From JBMOLK01 sp049325575 (lineage in GTDB: Bacteria; Bacillota; Clostridia; Acetivibrionales; Acetivibrionaceae): a stretch of DNA of 56,608 nucleotides. The notes beneath the pieces were generated by a model, which was not told the DNA's origin, did not search any database, and worked only from the letters and a program-made list of their open reading frames with translations. Shown piece after piece: positions 8,988-15,538 of the stretch. Location of the stretch: assembly GCA_049325575.1 (NCBI GenBank), contig JBMOLK010000218.1, positions 1 through 56,608 on the forward strand, in the 5' to 3' direction. Positions within the stretch are counted from its first letter, which is position 1. Each line of letters opens with the position of its first letter. Made by a program: the position numbers and the translations under genes.

Positions 8988-9198
8988 TGTCATCCTTTAT
9001 AACCAACTTCCTGTAAACCATAATTTGTCCACTATAATACCCCTGTTTACTTTGAGCCCTGAATCCCTGACAAAATCCAGATTCGGCCTTGAGCCTGTCG
9101 AAACAATGATCATATCGGCCTTAAACTTCCGAAACATCAGCATTTAATACAAGCCGTGTACCTTCTATAAAGTTTTGTATTATCTCCGATGCCTTTTT
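8981..9198 (-). pseudogene. Decayed fragment of NAD(P)/FAD oxidoreductase gene (copy A)
   Basis: The DNA closely matches pieces of the intact minus-strand gene at 35779-37068. The segment 8981-9021 corresponds to about 35920-35958. After a deletion of about 280 bp, 9022-9128 corresponds to about 36237-36345. After another deletion of about 80 bp, 9129-9198 corresponds to about 36427-36500. No open frame survives. The pieces keep the order of the parent gene, so this is an internally deleted duplicate rather than convergence. Confidence 0.85.
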
Positions 9199-9308
9199 GG
9201 AGGTGTATAGTTGATTGGGGAATGACAACATTTTGGTAAAAGATATCCTTAATCGTAATATAGATTCATTCAGTGATGGACTTTTAAAATTCATGAGAGG
9301 TGATAAAA

Positions 9309-10463
9309 GTGAAATGCAAGTATAATTTAGAGGATATAATTAATTACTTTGAAGGCGGCATTTCGAAGGATAGAGTTGATGAAATATCAGCACACTTAAG
9401 AGATTGTGAGAAATGCAGTGCTGATTACAGCTCTCTTGTTTTAACTAAAAAGTTTGCCGATAGAGATGGAAGATACAAAGGCAATATTCTTGAAAGTATT
9501 GAAAAATCAATTAATAAGCAAAAATATACAAGCAGGAAAAAGTGGTTATATAACTTGGAGGGGTTGCTATATAATAATAGACGTGTTATAAAGAGTACAA
9601 TAATTATGACCACAGTGTGTATTTTTTTAGTTTTAGTGGCTTTGAACCGGAATGTTATTTTAAGTGGTTTTGATACAAACGTAGAGACAAAAAACCCTGC
9701 AGCAAATAAAGAAACGATAGATATGGAGGATAAAAATGCATCTAATGAAGCAGTAGTAGAGGACAGTTCATTAACTGACAATTATGTATCAAAAGGTAAA
9801 TACGCTAAGTCACCTAATGGAGAAATGGATGCTGAGGTTATTAGAGAAAAGGATATGTTTGTTGATTCTATTCTAATAACAGATAAGAGTAAAGAGTCAC
9901 AAAAAATAGTTTTGGAAAACATAATGTATACTGCCATTGAAAGCTTTACATGGGTCGACAACAATCATATTGCTTTATGCGGACATGTCAATCCATCTCT
10001 TCAGGTGTATGTTGTCATAGATGCTGCTAAGAAAGAAATTGTGGGAAAGTACAACGGGATAGGATTTACATGGAACAAGACCAAGAATAAATTATATTAT
10101 ATTCAGACGAGGCCGCACTTTGAATCTGACTATGGAAGTGACAAAATTGTTGATAATGAAGGTAATGTTTATTATGAAACAAAAAAAGGTAAGTCAATGA
10201 TTGGTAAAATTGCTATTTCAGAAAATGAACAGAACTTTGCGTTCTTTGTTAGTGATAATGCTGTTGACAAGGTGAAACTTATTGTAACAGAGATGGGTAA
10301 AGATAATAAACCCAAAAATAAGTCCGAGATTGATGCACCATTTGGTGATATTGAATTTCATGGAAATAGCTCTTTGACAGTTACAGGTATGGATGGTTCT
10401 GTCAGCAATTATGACCTGGTACGAGAGAGGGATATGCTTGAGATAGAGGATAATGTTAAATAA
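9309..10463 (+). CDS. Anti-sigma factor-like membrane protein with zinc-finger (zf-HC2) N-terminus
   Basis: A 384-aa protein. I prefer the GTG at 9309: GAGAGGTGAT lies just upstream, better placed than for the GTG at 9300. Close to the N-terminus is H-x3-C-x2-C (HLRDCEKC), the zinc-binding anti-sigma signature. A single membrane helix follows (STIIMTTVCIFLVLVAL), then an Asn/Asp/Glu-rich extracellular linker and a C-terminal domain that looks beta-rich. The family binds and holds an ECF sigma factor at the membrane. No intact sigma gene lies upstream. A 36-codon frame ending in RGDKSEMQV (9213-9325) overlaps this start and may be the tail of a lost sigma gene. The target sigma factor is then elsewhere or gone. 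Confidence 0.7.
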   Translation: MKCKYNLEDIINYFEGGISKDRVDEISAHLRDCEKCSADYSSLVLTKKFADRDGRYKGNILESIEKSINKQKYTSRKKWLYNLEGLLYNNRRVIKSTIIMTTVCIFLVLVALNRNVILSGFDTNVETKNPAANKETIDMEDKNASNEAVVEDSSLTDNYVSKGKYAKSPNGEMDAEVIREKDMFVDSILITDKSKESQKIVLENIMYTAIESFTWVDNNHIALCGHVNPSLQVYVVIDAAKKEIVGKYNGIGFTWNKTKNKLYYIQTRPHFESDYGSDKIVDNEGNVYYETKKGKSMIGKIAISENEQNFAFFVSDNAVDKVKLIVTEMGKDNKPKNKSEIDAPFGDIEFHGNSSLTVTGMDGSVSNYDLVRERDMLEIEDNVK

Positions 10464-10509
10464 AGCGTCTTGTGAATTACCATAATAAGGATGACATCAT
10501 GGTTCAAGC

Positions 10510-10874
10510 TAGTTAAGGGCAGCTTTAACTGCCCTTAAAATAACTTCAGGATAGAGAACTTACTTCACTATAACCAAAGTAGGGGTTTAGCGTATTGTTT
10601 TTAATCTTCCCTACATTGACCTTGCTTTTCATAAGTGCACCAATAACACCTGCATTCTTGATGTCACCAAGAAAAATCATTACCCTACAATAATGTCATC
10701 CTTTATAACCAGCTTCCTGTAAACCATGTCAAAGGGCCTAAAGTCGACATACTCTTCATACCCTGGATCGTCAGGCGCAGTAATGCCCATTGATATCATT
10801 GGGATCTCACGGAATTCAGACGCATTCTGCATACTGATAAGGCTGTCAAACTCTTTCTGGTGCCCTGCCATATT
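10510..10874 (-). pseudogene. 3' fragment of NAD(P)/FAD oxidoreductase gene (copy B)
   Basis: 365 bp nearly identical to 35743-36105, covering the last third or less of the intact oxidoreductase gene plus its downstream hairpin (10513-10538 here). A 2-bp insertion near 10682 (ATTACCCTACAA versus ATTCCTACAA) breaks the frame. Homology stops abruptly at about 10874, where a transposase remnant begins. Copies A and B overlap in what they represent, so they derive from two duplicates or from one duplicate later rearranged. Confidence 0.88.
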
Positions 10875-11071
10875 TAAGCACGTGCAAACATAAAGAAGAG
10901 CAGGAATTCTTCTGGACAAACGATATATCCTATAACGTTAGAGGGGTTAACTTGTTTGAAGCAATGCTTGATACTAACGATGAGAGTAAAAAACAATATA
11001 TGTTTATAACCAATATATGTGTAACCAAACAATCTTATATTAATTATCTAAGTAAAGGGCTCGATAAATAA
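10875..11071 (+). pseudogene. Transposase remnant (DDE type, C-terminal part)
   Basis: One open frame without a start encodes EEQEFFWTNDISYN, then LFEAMLDTNDESKKQYMFIT and NICVTKQSYINYLSKGLDK before the stop. The pattern FWTNDI...YMFITNI.VTK...I..LSKG resembles the region just before the last catalytic motif of DDE transposases that read F-V-F-I-T-N-I, then R-G-R-x-R-W-K-I-E-N-E. The expected RWKIEN motif is lost at the stop. It abuts the breakpoint of oxidoreductase copy B. The family assignment is from memory of the motif. Confidence 0.6.
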
Positions 11072-11105
11072 ATTTACTCTTAATAACTCAAAAATAGTAT
11101 AACAG

Positions 11106-11134
11106 TTGACAACAAAATGAAATATGTATATTAT
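11106..11134 (+). promoter_or_regulatory. Sigma-A-type promoter of the biosynthetic cluster
   Basis: TTGACA at 11106-11111, a 17-bp spacer, and TATTAT at 11129-11134. It is the best promoter-like match I noticed upstream of the cluster and gives a leader of about 215 nt before the first gene. Confidence 0.7.
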
Positions 11135-11210
11135 TTAGGTAAATAAATTAGATATAATTCTTTAGAATAACATATGTTGGAGACATAAATACTAATGTAA
11201 ATGTGTTAAA

Positions 11211-11313
11211 TCCGTAAATTAGCAAGCCTCTGCGGCCGGTAACCACTGATTTGGAGGTAGAGGTATATATTCCTTTCTGTATACTCAATTTATATAATAT
11301 AAAAATTTACGGA
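11211..11313 (+). ncRNA. Structured 5' leader, candidate riboswitch or attenuator
   Basis: A perfect 10-bp stem pairs TCCGTAAATT (11211-11220) with AATTTACGGA (11304-11313). It encloses 83 nt with a GC-rich island at 11221-11263 that stands out from the AT-rich surroundings. Inside, CCTCT can pair with AGAGG, and GGTAACC is self-complementary. The layout, a closing stem plus a compact core just upstream of the ribosome binding site, is typical of a metabolite-sensing leader. I could not match it to a known riboswitch class. Confidence 0.5.
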
Positions 11314-11355
11314 AAGTAAGTTGTTTGTTTTTTATGGGGAGGTTAGAAATGCTTC

Positions 11356-12411
11356 ATGGGCAGTAAAATAAACGCATTAAGGAACGAAATAGATAAAGTT
11401 AATTTAGAATTATTAAAACTGCTTAACTATCGTACTTCTCTCATTAAAGATATCAGTGAATTAAAAGATCAGGTAGGGATTGAATATTTTGACCCTGAAC
11501 GAGAAAAAGAAATGCTGGAAAGAATTATCAGAGATAATCAAGGGCCACTTTATAATGATCTCGTCAAAGATATTTTCCTATCAATTTTTGCAGCATCACT
11601 GAAATATATGGGTATTAAGCGTGAAAAAAGGCTATTGATCAGCTCACAACATAATGAAGGTTTTATGGGTATTAGTGATATGTTCGATTTGCCGCCCAAA
11701 AGTTCAGTTATTATTGCAGGTCCATGTGCCATAGAAAATGTTGAGTATCTAGAGAGCATAGCATACCAGTTAAACAAAAACAAAATAAAGTTTTTGCGAG
11801 GAGGGGCTTTTAAACCCCGTACTTCACCATATGAATTCCAAGGATTGAAAGAGGAAGGTTTAAAAATTTTACATAATATTGGGAAAAAATATAATCTTTT
11901 TACTGTAACCGAAGTAGTAGATACCCGAGATGTTGAAATGGTTTCCCAATATGTTGATGTTATACAAATAGGTGCCCGGAATATGCACAACTTTGAACTC
12001 CTTAAAGAAGTTGGCCTTACTCACAAACCAGTTTTATTAAAAAGGGGTATAAGTGCAACTATTCAGGAATTTATACTCGCTGCAGAGTATATTGGACTAC
12101 AGGGTAACCGCAAAATAATTCTTTGTGAGCGTGGGATACGAACATACGAGACTAAAACCAGGAATACACTGGATATTACATCTATTCCAATAATTAAGAG
12201 GGAAACCAGCTTGCCTATATTGGTAGATTTAAGCCATTCCCTGGGGAGAAAGGATATTATAAACTCTGTAGCTAGGGCAGCTTTAGCGGTAGGTGCTGAT
12301 GGAATTATGGTTGAGGTTCATCCTTATCCTGAAGTAGCTTTATCAGATAGCAAACAGCAGCTTAATCCAAGAGAATTTGAAGAACTTTTAGAATTTATAA
12401 AAAACTATTAA
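11356..12411 (+). CDS. aroF: Bifunctional chorismate mutase / 3-deoxy-7-phosphoheptulonate (DAHP) synthase
   Basis: 351 aa. Residues 1-90 form an AroQ-type chorismate mutase (LRNEIDKVNLELLKLLNYR...LIKDISELK). The rest is a type I-beta DAHP synthase (GPCAIEN, KFLRGGAFKPRTSPY, QIGARNMHN, LCERGIRTYETKTRNTLD, VEVHPYPEVALSD). It condenses PEP and erythrose-4-phosphate at the entry of the shikimate pathway and turns chorismate into prephenate. Fused enzymes of this type are known from Bacillus, where prephenate feeds back on the DAHP synthase. GGGGAGG lies 14 nt before the ATG, a somewhat long spacing. As first gene of the cluster it probably serves the pathway: either an aromatic starter unit, or prephenate for the U32 pair. 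It may also be a housekeeping copy. Confidence 0.92.
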   Translation: MGSKINALRNEIDKVNLELLKLLNYRTSLIKDISELKDQVGIEYFDPEREKEMLERIIRDNQGPLYNDLVKDIFLSIFAASLKYMGIKREKRLLISSQHNEGFMGISDMFDLPPKSSVIIAGPCAIENVEYLESIAYQLNKNKIKFLRGGAFKPRTSPYEFQGLKEEGLKILHNIGKKYNLFTVTEVVDTRDVEMVSQYVDVIQIGARNMHNFELLKEVGLTHKPVLLKRGISATIQEFILAAEYIGLQGNRKIILCERGIRTYETKTRNTLDITSIPIIKRETSLPILVDLSHSLGRKDIINSVARAALAVGADGIMVEVHPYPEVALSDSKQQLNPREFEELLEFIKNY

Positions 12412-12433
12412 TGAGATAGAACATTAATAGTTT
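12402..12433 (+). terminator. Strong hairpin at the end of the DAHP synthase gene, possible attenuator
   Basis: Perfect 12-bp stem (AAACTATTAATG/CATTAATAGTTT) with an 8-nt loop, overlapping the stop codon and followed by AATAAT rather than a T-run. It may partly end transcripts and lower expression of the genes downstream, or protect the upstream mRNA end. Confidence 0.45.
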
Positions 12434-12465
12434 AATAATATCATTTATATAATTTGGGGGGAAAT

Positions 12466-13248
12466 ATGGAGGTCTATGCAATTAATACCGGATACATAAA
12501 AATGAAGAGTGGGTTCTACTTGTTTCCTGGACTAAAAGATGAAAACAGGTATCCTGTTTTGGTATTTTTAATAAAGATAAACGATAAAACGATACTATTT
12601 GATACAGGTATATCTCAAAAAATAGAAAACAGGATGGGGGTATTTGGGAAGTTCCTATTCTTAGAGAATTTACAAGAGAACTCTCTTGATAAACAACTTG
12701 AAACATTGGGAGTAAAAGTTGATGCTATCGATTATATAATTAATTCACATCTTCATTTTGATCACTGCAGCAATAATTATATGTTTAGTGGTAAACCAAT
12801 TCTTATTCAAAAAAAGGAACACATAAATTTCCTGGAAGCTAAAAAGAATCCCATGTATATTCAATTTCTAGAAGACGAAGCAGTTACTTTTGAGTATATA
12901 GAAGGTGATCATGTCATTACCTGTGACGATGTCATTGTAAGGTTACACGCTGCTTATGGACACTCCGAAGGGCATCAAATTCTTACTGTCGAAAGTGAGT
13001 CTAGCTTCTTGATGTTTCTGGCAGATTCGTGTTATGTGAAAGATGGTACCTTAAAGCCTATAGAGGTTGAGGATATGAAATCTTATAATACATCCCTGGC
13101 AACAGTTAACTGGATTAATAGTCTTATGAAACAAAATAAGAACAAGAAAATAAGGCTCTTTCATAGCCATGACTTTAATTTTAAAAAAGATAAGCTTGAG
13201 GATTGTGAATGTGTATATGGAGAAATTGAAAAATATGAGTTTATTTAG
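12466..13248 (+). CDS. Metallo-beta-lactamase-fold hydrolase
   Basis: 260 aa with the HxHxDH zinc motif (SHLHFDH), a downstream zinc His (AAYGHSEGH), an Asp (LADSC) and a final His (FHSHDF), as in the AHL-lactonase/glyoxalase II branch. I start at ATG 12466, which follows GGGGGG by 4 nt; the upstream in-frame TTG overlaps that ribosome binding site. In several polyketide pathways an MBL-fold protein hydrolyses the finished chain off the ACP. No other thioesterase is in this cluster, so a chain-release role is likely (inference). A lactonase role is the main alternative. Confidence 0.82.
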   Translation: MEVYAINTGYIKMKSGFYLFPGLKDENRYPVLVFLIKINDKTILFDTGISQKIENRMGVFGKFLFLENLQENSLDKQLETLGVKVDAIDYIINSHLHFDHCSNNYMFSGKPILIQKKEHINFLEAKKNPMYIQFLEDEAVTFEYIEGDHVITCDDVIVRLHAAYGHSEGHQILTVESESSFLMFLADSCYVKDGTLKPIEVEDMKSYNTSLATVNWINSLMKQNKNKKIRLFHSHDFNFKKDKLEDCECVYGEIEKYEFI

Positions 13249-13335
13249 GTATTAGTACTTGATTTAGAGGGAAAATAGTGCCTAATAAAAACTGGCATAT
13301 GAAATATAAACAAAACAAGTAAAGGGGAGCTTACT

Positions 13336-13602
13336 ATGGATAATAAACAAATGACCATTGCAAACAAATTACGTGAGTTAATTGTAGACAGCCTTCGTTT
13401 GGAGATGAAACCTGAGGATATTGATTATGATTTGACACTGTTCAACGATGGGTTAGGGCTTGATTCTGTGGATGGATTGGAACTCGTTGCTGCAATTGAT
13501 GGTGAATACGGAGTTTCAATGACAAGTGAACACAGGGAACATTTTAAGAATGTTGAAACATTAAGTGCTTATATTCTTAAATGTTTGGAGGAAAATGGAT
13601 GA
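13336..13602 (+). CDS. Acyl carrier protein
   Basis: 88 aa, helical and acidic. The phosphopantetheine site is S44 in GLGLDSVDGLEL. AAAGGGGAG lies 6 nt before the start. It carries the growing chain for the KS-CLF, KR and DH encoded downstream. It ends in an ATGA overlap with the first U32 gene, so the two are translationally coupled. A pathway-specific ACP separate from the fatty-acid ACP is normal for type II polyketide systems. Confidence 0.92.
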   Translation: MDNKQMTIANKLRELIVDSLRLEMKPEDIDYDLTLFNDGLGLDSVDGLELVAAIDGEYGVSMTSEHREHFKNVETLSAYILKCLEENG

Positions 13603-14603
13603 AGAGGGCTGTGAAGATCAAAGCTCCAGCTAATTCGTTGAACTCGGCTAAAGAGCAAATTCAAGCGGGGGCAGATGAAATTTATCTTGGACTTTTCTCG
13701 CCCGACTGGTTTACTAATTTGAGCTTTTCCCATAGAGGAAGATCAAATTTAAAAACTGATACTAATGGATGTATAGAAGGGCCTGAAGAGTTAAAGGAAA
13801 TTGTGGATTATGCTCATGGAAAAGGAGTTTCGGTAAGCTATACTGCAAATCTCTTTAATTTGCCTGATACTTGCATTCATGAGAAAAATAAGAAAGATCT
13901 TACAGGCGGATATCTTGACTATGTAAAGATGGGTATAGACTGTGGTGTTGATTCTGTCATTGTAGCAAATTTAAACGAAATTTTACATATCAGGGAGGCT
14001 GGAATAGATATCCCTATTGTAGCAAGCTGTTTATTTATGGTATCAAACGAGCACTACTATCATATGCTAAGGTCCCTCGGTGTGACTGCTTTCTTCCTAC
14101 CCCATGATACAAATTTTACTGAGATGAAAAAGATGGTCGAACTGAGCAGGGCTGAGAACGAGAATATTGAGATTGGACTATTTGGACACTTATCATGTGC
14201 CATGCTAAGTGGGGGATGCCATTGGTACCATAAATTTGGTGAAGAAATTGATCTGGGGTATCCTTGCCGAAACAAATATTTGGTAACTTCAAAGGACGGT
14301 AAACAAGAAGAGGTACCTTTCTTTGACTTTACCTTTGACTGTTCAATTTGCCAACTGGAGAAAATAATTAAAGTTGGTGTAAACTCTATAAAGATGGTAG
14401 GCAGGTCATCTTCAGCACGTTTAAATTCAAGAATTACAAAAATTTACTGCCAGACAATTGACCGCCTTTTAGAAGGGGAAGACATAATGGAAATCAGACG
14501 AGATTTAATTAAAAGGGAACCCTGGTGGGAGATAATGTATTGCAAAAACAATAAATGCAAGTATTCTGAAAATAGTATATATGCGGATTATATTATTGGA
14601 TAG
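13599..14603 (+). CDS. U32 family protein, UbiU-like (putative O2-independent hydroxylase subunit)
   Basis: 334 aa from the ATG at 13599, which overlaps the ACP stop (ATGA) behind GGAGG. The N-terminus (MKRAVKIKAPANSLNSAKEQ, IQAGADEIYLGL) is the U32 barrel. Cysteines at 200, 207 and 223 have spacing C-x6-C-x15-C, with C248 and C251 following. E. coli UbiU binds a 4Fe-4S cluster through C169, C176, C193 and C232 (x6, x16, x38), so the pattern is close but not identical. Despite the old peptidase label, characterised U32 members act in hydroxylation: UbiU/UbiV on ubiquinone precursors without O2, and RlhA and TrhP on RNA with a reported need for prephenate. Here it pairs with the next gene. The substrate is probably the ACP-bound or released polyketide (inference). 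Confidence 0.8.
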   Translation: MKRAVKIKAPANSLNSAKEQIQAGADEIYLGLFSPDWFTNLSFSHRGRSNLKTDTNGCIEGPEELKEIVDYAHGKGVSVSYTANLFNLPDTCIHEKNKKDLTGGYLDYVKMGIDCGVDSVIVANLNEILHIREAGIDIPIVASCLFMVSNEHYYHMLRSLGVTAFFLPHDTNFTEMKKMVELSRAENENIEIGLFGHLSCAMLSGGCHWYHKFGEEIDLGYPCRNKYLVTSKDGKQEEVPFFDFTFDCSICQLEKIIKVGVNSIKMVGRSSSARLNSRITKIYCQTIDRLLEGEDIMEIRRDLIKREPWWEIMYCKNNKCKYSENSIYADYIIG

Positions 14604-14614
14604 GGTGAAGTATT

Positions 14615-15538
14615 ATGAAAATAGCACTTAAAACTTTTAATGAAGAGCAATTTGACAGGGGTCTTGCAGATAAAAACGTTGACATTCTATATATTGGCAG
14701 TGAGTTTTGCTATCACAAAATAGGAAATACAGAAGCGAATATAGTGAGGATCAAGAGAGCAAGAGATGCTAATAAGAAAGTTTATCTGGCTCTTCCAATA
14801 ATACAACAGAGCCATATTGAAGGAACTGCCGATTTAATCGATGGCGTCCTTGGGTGTGGAGAGGAAGTTACATTTGTGATAAATGATCTGGGTCTCATAT
14901 ATTATCTGGGAGAGAAATATGGAGATAAGGACTACAAGGTTTACCTTGGACGTTTGTTAAACAAAAATATAGAAAGCTGTCCTTGGCATAAGCATATAAT
15001 CCGAAACGAAAGTGAATTTATAAAGAAAGCTATGTTTACAAATAGTGCAAATTCCATGGTGCTGGTTGATTATTTAAAGAGATTCAAAGTAGAAGGGATT
15101 GAAGCAAATATAACAGAAGAACAAAATGAATCTCTTAAGGAATTAAAAAATTATGGATATGAGCTTGTGATGAATTATGATTACACATATATAACCAGTG
15201 GAAGGATTTGCCCAACTGCATATTATTTTAAACAGAAAAATCCTCTATGCAATGAGCTATGCAACACTCATTTAAGTTTGGAGTTAAGTCAGATCAAAGA
15301 TGTTTTTAGTCTTAAGGAAGATTACTACAAGAACGTGGAAACATCGAAATGGTATGGGGAAATGAAAGTTTATGGAAATGCAGTTTTTAAAGAAAATGAA
15401 GTTTGTAACCTTGAGATTTATAAAAACTTATATGATGTTATTGTTTTTGACTCCAGAAAATATGATGGGGAAAATTGGGGCAATCTCTCATATAACTTTG
15501 AATTAGTAAAAAGTTGGAGGCAGGAGGTTGAGGCATGA
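14615..15538 (+). CDS. U32 family protein, UbiV-like partner
   Basis: 307 aa. The four cysteines C32 (IGSEFC), C199, C212 and C216 (C-x12-C-x3-C) have the same spacing as the 4Fe-4S ligands C39, C180, C193 and C197 of E. coli UbiV. Sequence elsewhere is divergent. The gene begins 11 nt after the UbiU-like gene, as expected for a heterodimer, and its stop overlaps the KS-CLF start (ATGA). That physical coupling to polyketide genes argues for a job in the pathway rather than in quinone or RNA modification. No UbiT-like (SCP2) partner is visible. Confidence 0.8.
   Translation: MKIALKTFNEEQFDRGLADKNVDILYIGSEFCYHKIGNTEANIVRIKRARDANKKVYLALPIIQQSHIEGTADLIDGVLGCGEEVTFVINDLGLIYYLGEKYGDKDYKVYLGRLLNKNIESCPWHKHIIRNESEFIKKAMFTNSANSMVLVDYLKRFKVEGIEANITEEQNESLKELKNYGYELVMNYDYTYITSGRICPTAYYFKQKNPLCNELCNTHLSLELSQIKDVFSLKEDYYKNVETSKWYGEMKVYGNAVFKENEVCNLEIYKNLYDVIVFDSRKYDGENWGNLSYNFELVKSWRQEVEA

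Noticed and set aside
10680..10919. 79-codon minus-strand frame
   Set aside because: It is only the readable part of oxidoreductase pseudogene copy B joined to sequence across the breakpoint, with no start signal.
11211..11313. Leader as a c-di-GMP, cobalamin or T-box element
   Set aside because: I looked for the conserved core of each and found no convincing match, so it is left unclassified.
14060..14275. Minus-strand frames inside the biosynthetic and stress genes
   Set aside because: They are shadows of the plus-strand genes; they lack ribosome binding sites and recognisable motifs.
13599..15538. U32 pair as true peptidases
   Set aside because: The cysteine spacing matches Fe-S-binding UbiU/UbiV and the context is biosynthetic; protease activity is not supported by visible catalytic motifs.
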